Counted from the stretch's first letter, positions 7,916 through 17,635 are shown. The stretch is 64,000 nt of DNA from Nocardia altamirensis NBRC 108246 (GCF_001612685.1 NZ_BDAY01000054.1:1-64000), one strand, 5' to 3'. A program made the numbers and translations. The notes: generated by a model from the letters alone, not told the origin.

Positions 7916-9403
7916 GTGAGGCGGATGGCGCCGCAGGACGCGACGATGTACTGGCTGTCGAGGCGGACACGCAACGACCTGTTCCTCGTGTACTGCTTCG
8001 CCGACAACGGCCGCCCGACCGAGGAACTGCGCGCGTTCGTCGCCGAACGCGGCGCCCGGATCGCGGATCTGCGGGTCAGGGCACAGGACGTGCCTGGCGA
8101 TCTCGACTATCCGTCCTGGGTGCCGTGCGATTTCGCGGCCGATCAGTTCGTCGAACACGTATTGCCGGAACCGGATTGGGCGCATGTGCAGTCGGCACTC
8201 GGTGAACTGGTCGCCACGGTGCTGGATGCCTCGGCCCGAGCTTGGCGATTGACTGTCTTCCGCGGCATCAGCGACGTGCCGGGGCGATCGGTGGAACCTC
8301 AGCTCGAAATGGATGCGGCACCCACGCTCGTTGCTGTTGTCCAGATGTCGCATGCGCTGGCCGATGGGCGCCGTGCCGCTGAGATCGCGCGGGCGTTGTT
8401 CTCCGCTGATGAACCGGAGCCCGACGCAGGCTCGGGCGCCTCGCCGATCGAACGAATTCCCGGGGTGCGCACATTATCTGCACTGGTGCGGCCGGTGGTG
8501 CGGCGGCTGGCGGAGGTGTCGCCGGTCGACGCGACAGAGCTGCGGCGAGTGGTGCCGACGGTTCCGGTGGCTGCCGTGCTCGCAGTGCCGCAGCTGCCGA
8601 TTCGATTGGCCAGGACCGCTGTTCGCGGCTACCAAGCCTTCCGGGCCCAGCAACAGCTCACCGAGCTGACCGCCGCCGGACAACTGCCGCCGCCAGGGCC
8701 CGGATTCCGGCCGAGCCGAGTGAATGGTGCTGAGACCGCGCAAACTTCGGCCCATCAGGTGCGGATGATCGTGTGCGACTCGGCAGCTCTGCGCGCACCC
8801 GGCCACACCCTCACCGTCGTCGTGCTGACTGCGGTATCGGTTGCCCTCACCCGCTACCTGGAACACTGCGGCGATCAAGTGGACCGGCTCGGTGCCCAGG
8901 TCCCCATGGCTCTACCGGATGCCGCAATACCCGACGCCCGCAACAACTACCGCAGCCTCAGCGTCGACCTGTGCATCGACGAGCCCGACCTCCGCCGCCG
9001 CGCCGACAAGATCGCCGCAACCTTGGCCGACCGCAAACGCCGAGCCAGGCACCCCCTGCTGGCGGCGCAGGATCGAGTTACCGCGGTCGTCCCCGCGCCG
9101 CTGCTCCACCGTGACGTCGCTGGCTACCCCCTCGACGCGGTTCCGGACTCCATCGCAGGTCACACCGTCGTCTCCAGCGTCGATCGCGGCCAGGCGGACC
9201 TCACCTTCGGCGGCGGTCGAGTCCGCTTCACCGGCGGCTTCCCCGCTATCGGCTCGGTGATGCGCCTGACGCATGGGATCCACGGTCTAGGCGACACCGT
9301 GACCCTCTCCCTGCACGCCGACAGCGGGACACTCCCTGATATCGACATCTATACCGACTTGCTCCGCGCCGCTGTGCACGAGGTAGCACAGGTACTGAAG
9401 TAG
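7916..9403 (+). CDS. WS/DGAT-family wax ester synthase/diacylglycerol acyltransferase-like protein
   Basis: 495 residues. The N-terminus (RMAPQDATMYWL) matches the start of the wax ester synthase/acyl-CoA:diacylglycerol acyltransferase fold. The catalytic motif HHxxxDG reads S-H-A-L-A-D-G: the second, catalytic His and the DG are kept and the first His is Ser. The C-terminal half has the DUF1298-like segment with PMALPDA, an NNYRSLSVDL strand and GLGDTVTLSL near the end. The family makes storage lipids from acyl-CoA, but several relatives are inactive or have other acyl acceptors, and the low similarity suggests caution. No strong ribosome site precedes GTG 7916; ATG 7925 is an alternative. 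Confidence 0.75.
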   Translation: MRRMAPQDATMYWLSRRTRNDLFLVYCFADNGRPTEELRAFVAERGARIADLRVRAQDVPGDLDYPSWVPCDFAADQFVEHVLPEPDWAHVQSALGELVATVLDASARAWRLTVFRGISDVPGRSVEPQLEMDAAPTLVAVVQMSHALADGRRAAEIARALFSADEPEPDAGSGASPIERIPGVRTLSALVRPVVRRLAEVSPVDATELRRVVPTVPVAAVLAVPQLPIRLARTAVRGYQAFRAQQQLTELTAAGQLPPPGPGFRPSRVNGAETAQTSAHQVRMIVCDSAALRAPGHTLTVVVLTAVSVALTRYLEHCGDQVDRLGAQVPMALPDAAIPDARNNYRSLSVDLCIDEPDLRRRADKIAATLADRKRRARHPLLAAQDRVTAVVPAPLLHRDVAGYPLDAVPDSIAGHTVVSSVDRGQADLTFGGGRVRFTGGFPAIGSVMRLTHGIHGLGDTVTLSLHADSGTLPDIDIYTDLLRAAVHEVAQVLK

Positions 9404-9470
9404 TACCGGGACAACGGATTACGCGCGTATTTCCCGCGACAGCAGGCCGCGAGGTTGGAAGACTGTCGCT

Positions 9471-10478
9471 ATGAAAGAAGTTCATCGGGACGTGCTCGCG
9501 GTCGAGGGCGCGAAGACCCTTCTGTGGGTCGGGGGACGACTGTTCGACATTGCCAAAGGCTGGCAGTCGATTCCATTGGACGGGTCGGAGGGCTCGTCGA
9601 TCTTCACCGGGTACGGCGATCAATTCGACGCTGCGGTGGTGGCACCGCAGGGTGACGTGGTCGCGCTACTGGCGAGCACCGGAACCAAAGGCCTGCTGCT
9701 GGCCTCGGATGCGCGATTTCTCCGCGAGATCAACCGGAGCTATTACCACGCGGACGCGTATCGATATCCGTTGGCCCTGTTCACATTGCCGGACGGCCGC
9801 ACAGGGTTGGTGCACTGTCCGGAGGAGTACAACCGCTTGGAGGTCGAGGACGCGGTGACCGGCGAGCGCCGCACCGTCGGCGCGGACCGCACCCCGACGG
9901 ACTTCTTCCATTCTCGGCTCGCGGTCTCGCCGAGCGGCCGGTATCTGCTCAGCGCAGGCTGGGTCTGGCACCCGTGGGGATGTATCGCCGTCTACGACCT
10001 GCACCAGGCGTTGGCGGATCCCACCGTCCTCGATTCCGACGGCAACGATCTGAACAGGCTCGTGCAACCCGAGGTCGCCGGTGCCTGCTTCGTCGATGAC
10101 GACGTGGTGCTCAGCACCGCCGAGGACGACCCTGATCCGGAATCGGAGCTCGACCCCGATGAGCTGGCGCCGCTCATGCTGGCGCGCTGGTCGACGAGTA
10201 CGAAGTCGTTCATCTGGCGCACCCAACTCGAGCTCGCCGCAGGCGATCTCGTGCCGATCGCGGGCCACGTTCTGGCACTCAACAGTCATCCTCGCCTCTT
10301 CGACGCGACGACAGGGGAACTCGTGGCGGAATGGCCGGACATCTCCACCGATTCCGCGGAGAGCTCGATCGTGTGGAGCCGGTCGTTCGCCGGACCGGCA
10401 CGTGTCGCGGTCGATCAGACCACGCCACGGTTCGCCGTGACGGACGGCGAACGGATCACGGTCATCCACCTCGAATGA
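9471..10478 (+). CDS. Uncharacterised protein, probable beta-propeller
   Basis: 335-residue soluble protein without signal peptide or membrane segment. It shows repeated beta-rich blocks of the type LAVSPSGRYLLSAGW, a pattern typical of WD40/YVTN-like propeller blades, with DATTGELVAEWPD and DAVTGERRTVG as recurring blade elements. An acidic insert (DDDPDPESELDPDEL) lies near residue 220. I cannot name a family or function. It is followed by a convergent methyltransferase gene. It is probably expressed alone. Confidence 0.7.
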   Translation: MKEVHRDVLAVEGAKTLLWVGGRLFDIAKGWQSIPLDGSEGSSIFTGYGDQFDAAVVAPQGDVVALLASTGTKGLLLASDARFLREINRSYYHADAYRYPLALFTLPDGRTGLVHCPEEYNRLEVEDAVTGERRTVGADRTPTDFFHSRLAVSPSGRYLLSAGWVWHPWGCIAVYDLHQALADPTVLDSDGNDLNRLVQPEVAGACFVDDDVVLSTAEDDPDPESELDPDELAPLMLARWSTSTKSFIWRTQLELAAGDLVPIAGHVLALNSHPRLFDATTGELVAEWPDISTDSAESSIVWSRSFAGPARVAVDQTTPRFAVTDGERITVIHLE

Positions 10479-10490
10479 TCGCCGGATTCT

Positions 10491-11129
10491 TCAGCCGATC
10501 GGCTTGTGCCACACCAGGGAATAGCGCCAGTAGACCAGGCGGCGCACCCGTGCACCAGGGAGCAGCGCGCGCACCTGTTGACGAACCTGGCGGGTGGTCA
10601 GCGGTGGGTCGAGGACCACTGGCATGTCGGCGTCGTTCGATTCGCGGGCGTGCCAGTCGCCGCGGCCTGCCGCGCGAAGAACCGCGAAGACCGCGCCGAG
10701 GGCTCGGTGGCCGAGGGCTGCCAGGAGTTCGATCGGCAGTTCGCGCGGGAGGTCTGTGCGGGGGAGGGCGACGGCGGCGAGGACGCCGCCGGGGCGCAAT
10801 GCCTTGGCAAGGACCGGCAGGACCTCGTCCAAAGGTAGATGGTGCAGCGTGCTGATCGAGACGATCGCGTCGTAGGTTTCGTCGGGCAGCGGCTGGTCCA
10901 GGATGTCGCCGAGGAGGTAGGTGACGTTGCTCGGGGACCGCTGCTCGGCCGCGTCGATCATGACGGGGGAGCGGTCGATGGCGTCGACGTGGTCCGCGTG
11001 GTCGGCCAGTTCGGCCGCGAACGCACCTGTGCCGCAGCCGACGTCGAGGACCCGTGCGCACGGGTTCGGCAGGTGGCGCAGCAGAAACCGGTGGTAGAAG
11101 GTGTTGTGTTGCCAATCGATGCCAGCCAT
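10491..11129 (-). CDS. Class I SAM-dependent methyltransferase
   Basis: 212-residue enzyme with the SAM-binding motif VLDVGCGTGAFAAEL (motif I), the acidic end of beta-2 in DAIDRSP, a GDILDQPLPDETYDAIVS segment (motif II/III) and LRPGGVLAAV (post-motif). It belongs to the Methyltransf_11/25-like group; the substrate cannot be read from sequence. The C-terminal RRLVYWRYSLVWHKP resembles a recurring tail of small-molecule methyltransferases. ATG 11129 or the in-frame GTG 11138 could be the start. A GNAT gene lies upstream on the same strand with 36 bp between, so they may form an operon. Confidence 0.85.
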   Translation of the reverse strand: MAGIDWQHNTFYHRFLLRHLPNPCARVLDVGCGTGAFAAELADHADHVDAIDRSPVMIDAAEQRSPSNVTYLLGDILDQPLPDETYDAIVSISTLHHLPLDEVLPVLAKALRPGGVLAAVALPRTDLPRELPIELLAALGHRALGAVFAVLRAAGRGDWHARESNDADMPVVLDPPLTTRQVRQQVRALLPGARVRRLVYWRYSLVWHKPIG

Positions 11130-11165
11130 CGATCCCACTCTGCCACAGGGATTTCGGCGGCGACG

Positions 11166-11645
11166 CTACCCGAGGTCGAGTGTGGCGGTGACAGTGTCGC
11201 CGCTGACGGTCGAGGCCGCGGTGTCGAGCAGTTGGCGTGCCGCCGGATTGTCGAGCGTGGTGACAGCGACCATGCGGCGCGCGCCGACCTGTTCTGCGAG
11301 CGCGCGTAGTTGTGCGGCGACGGCGCGGCCGACACCGCGCCCACGATGGGAGCGTCCGATCCAGACGCCCGCTTCGACACCATCTTCGACTGGTTGCAGC
11401 CGCGCGGCTCCAACGACCCGGCCGCCTACTGCGATCACATAGGTGTATTCCACCGGCTGGTCCGCCCGCAGTGACCGCCCGCGGTGGAATTCGAGAAATG
11501 CCCGCCTGCGTTCGGCGTTCCAGCCTGGCTCTCCGTCCACCGGCGGCATGACCTCCAGCGGATCGGCGTCGCGAACCGCGGCGTCGAGCAGCAACGGGAG
11601 GTTGTCCTCCGTCAACAACTCGAGCGTGACCCCGTTCTCCTGCAT
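11166..11645 (-). CDS. GNAT family N-acetyltransferase
   Basis: 159 residues. The acetyl-CoA site is seen in the VWIGRSHRGRGVGRAVAAQL segment (R-G-x-G-x-G/A motif A), preceded by the beta-4 strand and followed by VGARRMVAVTTLDNPAARQLL (motif B). Acceptor unknown. It is the upstream gene of a likely pair with the methyltransferase. The kinase gene starts about 200 bp away on the opposite strand. Confidence 0.85.
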   Translation of the reverse strand: MQENGVTLELLTEDNLPLLLDAAVRDADPLEVMPPVDGEPGWNAERRRAFLEFHRGRSLRADQPVEYTYVIAVGGRVVGAARLQPVEDGVEAGVWIGRSHRGRGVGRAVAAQLRALAEQVGARRMVAVTTLDNPAARQLLDTAASTVSGDTVTATLDLG

Positions 11646-11851
11646 GAGACCGAGCCTGCTCGACCGCCTGCCCGCCGGTCAACGGAATTCCTGCCGCAGC
11701 GATGTCCCCGGTGCCGGGACATTCCCTGGCTACGATGAGCGGGTAGGCGGCCGGTCCATGTCGGGGCCGGTGACAACCCAACAGTTCGGCTCGGGTCGGC
11801 AGGTCGTGTCGAAGGCGGGGATCTAGTGATACGTGCCGCTGAGAGGACGGG

Positions 11852-14065
11852 ATGCTGCGCGCTGGTGAGGTTTTCGCCGGGTACGTGATCGAGCGCAGGC
11901 TGGGTCGCGGCGGCATGGGGTCGGTGTATCTGGCGCGGCACCCGCGGCTACCACGGCGGATCGCGTTGAAGTTGCTCAGCACGAACCTGCACGCCGACAA
12001 GGAGATGCAGGCGCGCTTCGAGCGCGAAGCGGAACTGGTCGCGCGGCTGGACCACCCGAACATCGTGGCGGTGTACGACCGGGGCGTCGACGAAGACGTG
12101 CGCTGGATTTCGATGCAGTACGTCGACGGTGTCGACGCAGGCGCGCTCGACCCGCAGTCGCTCGCGCCGGAACGGGCGGTGGAGATCATCGCCGAGACGG
12201 CGAAGGCGCTGGACTACGCGCACGCCGTCGGGGTGCTGCACCGCGATGTGAAGCCGGCGAACATCTTGCTCGCGCACGCGACGGCGGGGCAGGGGGAGCG
12301 GGTCCTGTTGACGGACTTCGGGATCGCGCGCCTGCGCGACGAGTCCAGGCAGCTGACCAGGACCGGCACCTTCACCGCGACACTGGCGTACGCGGCGCCG
12401 GAGCAACTGTCGGCGACGACGGTCGATCATCGAACCGATCAATATGCGTTGGCGTGCAGCCTGTTCTGGCTGTTGACGGGGACGGCGCCGTTCGAGGCGG
12501 ACAGTCCGGCAGCCACGATCGCCGGGCATCTGCAGCAGCCGCCGCCTTCGGTCCGTGATCGCAGGACCGGTCTGCCCGCCGCGTTGGACGCGGTGTTGGC
12601 GAAGGCGCTGGCCAAGCGGCTTGATGAGCGGTTCGAGTCCTGTACCGAATTCGCCACCGCGGCGCGGGAAGCGTTGGCGGCCACCGCTGATTCCGTGGCG
12701 GTAACCCGCAGTTTGTCGGAAGACTCTGTGGCGCATCCTGTTTCCGCACCGACGGTGCCACAGTCGTGGGCGCCGCCGCGCACGCCGTCGGCAGGCACGG
12801 GCGAGCCCGCGACAGCGACGCTGGTGGCGCGACGTCCGACCGCGCGGTATCTCGGCGTCGGGGTGGCGGCACTGGTCGTCGTCGCGCTGGTGGCGGGAGT
12901 CGTCTGGGTCATCGGGCGGTCAGGCCCGGATAAGCCACCGACCGACGCATCACGAACCATCGTCTGGTCCGGCGCCATCGCGCCGGGAACGGCGAGTGCG
13001 CCAAGGGCCTTGGCGCCGCTGGCCCAGCTCGACGCCCAGGGCAGAGAACTCACCAGCTCGACTACCGCCGCGACCCCGACAGGCGACGGCAAAGCGACGT
13101 GCAAACCCGTAACCATTGCGACGACAGCTGGTCCGGAAGCCGGGGTCGGCGGCGGCGCGCAACTGGCCGTCGACGAATTCACCAAGGCGAACCCGGGCTG
13201 CCCTGTTGCGCTGAAGAAGTTCGACATCGATCCGTCGACGGCCGCGAACGTCGCCACCCAGATCGCGAACGACCCATCGATCGTCGCGCTGATCGGGCCG
13301 GTGTTCTCTCCTGAAATCCAGGCTGTCGGAACGGTTCTCGACGGCGCAGGGCTGCCCTTCCTCACGCCGTCGGCGACCGATCCCACCCTGTCCGGCAATG
13401 GTTGGCGCACCTTCTTCCGCGGTTTGGCTGCCGATGACGTGCAGGGCACCGCATTGGGGAAGTACCTGGCCAGCACCTCCCGCAACGTCTGCGTACTGCG
13501 GGACCGGAGCGGCTACGGCAAGAGCGTCGCCGGAAACGTCGTCGCTGCACTGGGTTTCGTGACCGATCCGCGCTGTGCGGCGTTGGATATCGCGAAGGGC
13601 GATCGCGACTTCGCCACCGTGGTCGCCACTGTCACAGCCGCCGACCCGGACACGGTGTTCTTTTCCGGTTTCTACGAAGAGGGCGCCGCGCTGCTCGAGC
13701 AGCTGAGACGCGCCGGAGTCCGCGCGCGTTTCGTCTCCGCGGAAACCACGCTCACTCCGGACTTCATTGCCCAGGCCGGCAATGCGTCCTCCGGCGCGAT
13801 CGTGGCCTGCTCGTGCGGACCTGTCGTCAGTCAGTTCGCCAACGACTATCGAACGCGCACCGGACAAGCCCCCGGCCCCGGTGCGGTGGAAGCCTACGAC
13901 CTCACCACGATCATCCTGAAGGGCATTGCCGCAGGCCGGACCACGCGCGCGGGCCTGGCCGAATACCTACGCGGCTACGACGACCCCGGCCTGGCCCGGA
14001 CCTATCGGTGGACGGCCACCGGCGATCTCGTGAACCCGCAAACCTGGCTTTACCAGGTCAATTAG
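11852..14065 (+). CDS. Receptor Ser/Thr protein kinase with periplasmic-binding-type sensor
   Basis: 737 residues in three parts. Residues about 10-275 are a Hanks-type kinase: glycine loop GRGGMGSVY (18-26), Lys40, HRDVKPAN with Asp132, DFG with Asp155, and a TGTFTATLAYAAPEQ activation segment. A Ser/Pro-rich linker precedes one membrane helix (about 334-354). The outer region (about 410-735) resembles leucine/branched-chain amino-acid binding proteins (Peripla_BP_6): LIGPVFSPEIQAVGTVLDGAGLPFLTPSATDP, LRDRSGYGKSVAGNV and a late VEAYDLTTIILKGI. The kinase is intact by motif. The ligand is unknown, presumably a small amino-acid-like molecule. Mycobacterial kinases more often have PASTA or beta-propeller sensors, so this fusion is less common. 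Confidence 0.9.
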   Translation: MLRAGEVFAGYVIERRLGRGGMGSVYLARHPRLPRRIALKLLSTNLHADKEMQARFEREAELVARLDHPNIVAVYDRGVDEDVRWISMQYVDGVDAGALDPQSLAPERAVEIIAETAKALDYAHAVGVLHRDVKPANILLAHATAGQGERVLLTDFGIARLRDESRQLTRTGTFTATLAYAAPEQLSATTVDHRTDQYALACSLFWLLTGTAPFEADSPAATIAGHLQQPPPSVRDRRTGLPAALDAVLAKALAKRLDERFESCTEFATAAREALAATADSVAVTRSLSEDSVAHPVSAPTVPQSWAPPRTPSAGTGEPATATLVARRPTARYLGVGVAALVVVALVAGVVWVIGRSGPDKPPTDASRTIVWSGAIAPGTASAPRALAPLAQLDAQGRELTSSTTAATPTGDGKATCKPVTIATTAGPEAGVGGGAQLAVDEFTKANPGCPVALKKFDIDPSTAANVATQIANDPSIVALIGPVFSPEIQAVGTVLDGAGLPFLTPSATDPTLSGNGWRTFFRGLAADDVQGTALGKYLASTSRNVCVLRDRSGYGKSVAGNVVAALGFVTDPRCAALDIAKGDRDFATVVATVTAADPDTVFFSGFYEEGAALLEQLRRAGVRARFVSAETTLTPDFIAQAGNASSGAIVACSCGPVVSQFANDYRTRTGQAPGPGAVEAYDLTTIILKGIAAGRTTRAGLAEYLRGYDDPGLARTYRWTATGDLVNPQTWLYQVN

Positions 14066-14164
14066 CAGCCGTCGGCGGCTAGCGATGAGTTTGGATCTCC
14101 TGGGGCGTCTACCTCGGTAAGGGCATGTGGCACCGCTCAGAGTGCTGCCCGAGGAAGGATCGCC

Positions 14165-14731
14165 ATGATCGACTTGAAGCCTGCCTGCGACACGATGATC
14201 GGCCTGTTGATCGGCACTGCCAACGACCAGCTGACCAACCCGACGCCCTGCAGTGAGTACAGCGTCGCGTTGCTCATCGATCATGTCGATGCGGTGGCGC
14301 GAGGGTTCGTCGCGCTCGCACGCAAGGAGCTGGACGCCACGCCCGAGCCCGTCAAAGGGCCCGACCAGCGCCGCACCATCGCCGAGTGGCTGTGCGAGCT
14401 CGGCACGGCGTGGGACGACCCGGCCGTCTGGCAGGGCAGTAGCGCGGCGCCCGGTGGTCCGGAACTGGCGAACGAGGTGTGGGGCAAGATCGCGCTCACC
14501 GAGCTGGTCGTGCACGGCTGGGATCTGGCGCAGGCGACCGGCCAATCCTTCGTGCTCCCCGAAGCGACGTTGCGGGCGTGCCTCGATCACGTCGCGGTGT
14601 TCGTGCCGAATGCGCCGGTTCCTGAGCTGTGGGGTCCGGCGGTCGAGGTGTCGGGGGAGAGCTTGATCGACCGGATCGTGGGGATCACCGGTCGTGATCC
14701 GCACTGGAGTGCTGCCACCACCCGGAGCTGA
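14165..14731 (+). CDS. DinB-like TIGR03086 family protein
   Basis: 188-residue four-helix-bundle protein of the mycothiol-dependent maleylpyruvate isomerase/DinB superfamily. Features are PTPCSEYSVALLIDHV near residue 27-42 with a metal-binding His in the LIDHV helix, and the later ELVVHGWDLAQATG segment with a second His. The family is thought to bind a metal and, in some members, mycothiol as thiol. Substrate unknown. AGGAAGGATCGCC just before the ATG is a good ribosome site. It stands alone between the kinase gene and the P450 pair. Confidence 0.85.
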   Translation: MIDLKPACDTMIGLLIGTANDQLTNPTPCSEYSVALLIDHVDAVARGFVALARKELDATPEPVKGPDQRRTIAEWLCELGTAWDDPAVWQGSSAAPGGPELANEVWGKIALTELVVHGWDLAQATGQSFVLPEATLRACLDHVAVFVPNAPVPELWGPAVEVSGESLIDRIVGITGRDPHWSAATTRS

Positions 14732-15117
14732 TTCGTCGCTGCCTTCGGCGGTATTCCACAGCAGCCCAACCGGTTTGTCAGCTGTCGGCCATCGGGCAGT
14801 CCTCGGAGCGCTGACCTGCAACGTGTTGCCGCATCGAGAGAGATTCTGCCGCAACGCTGCTACCGTGATCGGGTCGCCGAAGCGGGGTGACACGTTGGTC
14901 CGGCCGGGGGGTTACGCAGTGCGTTCGTCGAAATCGGCTGGCCTGCATGATCTGTGACATATCACCGGTGAATCCGTGCCTCCCGCAGCATGTTCCGGTC
15001 CTCGACGTGCAGCTCTACCGTGGGGTCCCTTATGGTCGGATGGAACCTGATACACCTCCGACCTCTCGAGACGCACGTGACCGAGGCACGTGTCCCGCGC
15101 CGCCGACCTCTGGAGCC
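14732..15117. other. Intergenic region upstream of the P450 pair
   Basis: 386 bp in which I see no gene. An in-frame extension of the first P450 reaches back to 14887 but lacks family similarity. In Streptomyces the CYP157/CYP154 pair often follows a conservon (sensor kinase, roadblock protein, DUF742, small GTPase); none of those genes is here. Confidence 0.5.
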
Positions 15118-16398
15118 ATGCCTTTGACCACCTCACAGTTCCCCGCGCCCGCGCCCGAAAGCCGCACGTCAGGGGTCTGCCCCGTGGCACACGGATCACC
15201 CGTCGACACCGACGGTCCCCGGGTACTCCTGCACACCGAGGAGTTCGCCGCCGACCCGCATCGCGCCTACGCCGACATGCGGCGCCGCTACGGCTCGCTG
15301 GTGCCGATCGAGTTGGCCCCTGGCGTGCCTGCCACCCTGGTGGTCGGCTACCAAGCCGCGCTGCGTATTCTCAATGATCCCGAACACTTTCCGGCCGATC
15401 CCCGGACCTGGCAGCAGAGTGTGCCCGAGGACTCGCCCATCAAGCCGATGATGGAGTGGTACCCGAACGCGCTGCGCAACAGCGGCGCCGCGCACGTGCG
15501 GTATCGACAGGCCTACACCGCCGCCATCGATGGAATCGACCTGCACGCACTGCATTCCACGGTCGAGCAGATCGCGATCCCGCTGATCAACACCTTCTGC
15601 GCGACCGGATCGGCAGACCTGGTCACCCAGTACGCGTTTCCGCTCGTCTTCGAGGTGCTCAACCAAATGGTCGGCTGCTCAGCCGAACTGGGGCAGCGGG
15701 TGGCGACCGGCATGGCCGCGCTGTTCGACACGGTCAACGCGGCCGAGGGCATGCGGATGCTGAGCGAGGCGCTGCTGGAGTTGATCGCGCTGCGGCGCGC
15801 GGAACCCGGCGACGACGTGACATCGCGTCTGGCGCACCACCCGGCGAACCTCGACGACGTGGAGATGCTCTCGCAGCTGATCAGCTTCTACGGCGCAGGC
15901 ATCGAACCGCAGCAGAACCTGATCATCAACACTCTGCTGCTGATGGTCACCGACGATCGCTTCGGCGGCGATGTGCTCGGCGGCAGCCTGTCGACCAGGG
16001 ATGCACTCGACGAAGTGCTGTTCAACGACCCGCCCATGGCGAACTTCTGCACGTCCTATCCGCGCCAGCCGATTCTGATCGACAACAACTGGCTGCCCGC
16101 GCACCAGCCGGTGCTCATCAGCTTGGCCGGCTGCAACAACGATCCGGAGATCCGCGGCGGTGACCGCACCGGCAACCGCTCGCATCTGGCGTGGAGCGCT
16201 GGCCCGCACGCCTGCCCGGCCAAGTCCGTCGCGTATCTGATCGTGCAGGACGCCATCGATCAGCTGCTCGACGCGCTGCCCGAGATGCAGCTCGCCATGC
16301 CCGCCGACGAATTGACCTGGCGGCCAGGGCCGTTCCACCGTGCCATCGCGTCGCTGCCGGTCGTTTTCCCCAAATCTCCGCCGTTGAACTTGCTGTAA
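15118..16398 (+). CDS. Cytochrome P450, CYP157-like, lacking the ExxR arginine
   Basis: 426 residues. The haem-binding loop reads HLAWSAGPHACPAKSVA, so the Cys ligand and neighbouring Pro are present. The I-helix has FYGAGIEPQQN, where the usual threonine of the oxygen-activating AGxxT is missing. The K-helix position reads EVLF: Glu is kept but the almost universal Arg of ExxR is Phe. Loss of ExxR is known for the CYP157 family, which pairs with CYP154; the same tandem order is seen here. Start 15118 is backed by a TGGAG site. Function unknown; it may have altered haem-domain stability or act with the downstream P450. Confidence 0.85.
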   Translation: MPLTTSQFPAPAPESRTSGVCPVAHGSPVDTDGPRVLLHTEEFAADPHRAYADMRRRYGSLVPIELAPGVPATLVVGYQAALRILNDPEHFPADPRTWQQSVPEDSPIKPMMEWYPNALRNSGAAHVRYRQAYTAAIDGIDLHALHSTVEQIAIPLINTFCATGSADLVTQYAFPLVFEVLNQMVGCSAELGQRVATGMAALFDTVNAAEGMRMLSEALLELIALRRAEPGDDVTSRLAHHPANLDDVEMLSQLISFYGAGIEPQQNLIINTLLLMVTDDRFGGDVLGGSLSTRDALDEVLFNDPPMANFCTSYPRQPILIDNNWLPAHQPVLISLAGCNNDPEIRGGDRTGNRSHLAWSAGPHACPAKSVAYLIVQDAIDQLLDALPEMQLAMPADELTWRPGPFHRAIASLPVVFPKSPPLNLL

Positions 16399-16408
16399 GG
16401 AGCGTCTG

Positions 16409-17635
16409 ATGGAGCATGAACCGCTAGTCCTCGACCTGACCGGTGCCGATATCCAGGGCGAGAACGCACGGATCCGGGCGCGCGGACCCGTTGCCCTTGT
16501 CGCGCTGCCCGGCGGCGTTCCTGCCTGGTCGGTGACCGACGCCACGGTGCTCAAGGGCCTCCTCGCCGACCCGCGCGTCTCGAAAGACGCTCGGCAGCAT
16601 TGGTCTTCGTTCATCAACGGCGAGATCACCGAGGCGTGGCCGTTGCATCCGTGGGTAGCGGTGGACAACATGTTCACCGCCTACGGCGCGGATCATCGGC
16701 GGCTGCGCAAGCTGGTGTCGCCTGCGTTCACCCACCGTCGGACGACCGAGTTGCGGCCGCGCATCGAGGCGATCACCGACGGCCTGCTGACCGCGTTGGC
16801 CGCCACCCCACCCGGTGAATCGGTAGACCTGCGTGCCCGATTCGCGTATCCGGTGCCGATCCAGGTGATCACCGAGATGATGGGCGTGCCAGATCATCTC
16901 GGTCCAGGTCTGCACAAGTGCGTGGACGGGTTCTTCGACACCTCGTTCACGCCGGAACAGGCCCAGGCCAATTACCTCGAAATGTATCGACTGGTCAGCG
17001 AACTCGTCGCCTATCGGAGGGCGTCTCCCGGCGACGACGTCACGAGCGTCTTGATCGCCACCCGCGACGAGGACGGCTCGCAGTTGTCCGAGAAGGAACT
17101 CGTCGACACCCTGATGCTCGTCATCAACGCCGGGCACGAGACCACCGTCAACCTGCTCGATCAGGCGATCTTCGCGCTGCTGACGCACGAGGAGCAGCGC
17201 GCCGATGTCGTCGAGGGCCGGGTGCCGTGGTCCGATCTGGTGGAGGAGACGCTGCGGGTGGAGGCGCCGGTCGCGCACCTGCCGCTGCGCTACGCCGTCG
17301 AGGATATCGAGCTCGACGGCTGGCGAATCCCCAAGGGCGAAGCCATTCTCGCCTCGTACGCGGCCGCGGGTCGCGACCCGAAGGTGCACGGCGCCACCGC
17401 CGACGACTTCGATGTGCGCCGCACCAACAAGGACCACCTGTCCTTCGGCCACGGCGCCCATCACTGCATCGGTGCACCACTGGCCCGGCTGGAGGCGGCG
17501 ATCGCACTGCCCGCGATCTTCGAGCGCTTCCCGAAGATGCAATTCGCCGTCGACCCAGCGGAATTGGCGCCGGTGGGTAGCTTCGTCTCCAACGGTCACC
17601 GCCAGCTCCCGGTGTACCTGGATCCTTCGGAGTAG
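16409..17635 (+). CDS. Cytochrome P450, CYP154-like
   Basis: 408-residue soluble bacterial P450 with all canonical motifs: I-helix LVINAGHETTVNLL, K-helix EETLR (ExxR intact), and haem loop LSFGHGAHHCIGAPLARLEA. It should hydroxylate or epoxidise a small hydrophobic substrate using ferredoxin-supplied electrons; no ferredoxin gene is adjacent. The ATG lies 10 bp after the upstream P450 stop, and AAGGAG overlaps that stop, so the two are co-transcribed and probably co-translated. It contrasts with its partner, which lacks the arginine. Confidence 0.92.
   Translation: MEHEPLVLDLTGADIQGENARIRARGPVALVALPGGVPAWSVTDATVLKGLLADPRVSKDARQHWSSFINGEITEAWPLHPWVAVDNMFTAYGADHRRLRKLVSPAFTHRRTTELRPRIEAITDGLLTALAATPPGESVDLRARFAYPVPIQVITEMMGVPDHLGPGLHKCVDGFFDTSFTPEQAQANYLEMYRLVSELVAYRRASPGDDVTSVLIATRDEDGSQLSEKELVDTLMLVINAGHETTVNLLDQAIFALLTHEEQRADVVEGRVPWSDLVEETLRVEAPVAHLPLRYAVEDIELDGWRIPKGEAILASYAAAGRDPKVHGATADDFDVRRTNKDHLSFGHGAHHCIGAPLARLEAAIALPAIFERFPKMQFAVDPAELAPVGSFVSNGHRQLPVYLDPSE

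Noticed and set aside
10462..12189. Long minus-strand frame (575 codons) across methyltransferase, GNAT and kinase genes
   Set aside because: It overlaps three well-supported genes in another frame and is Arg/Pro-rich with no motif.
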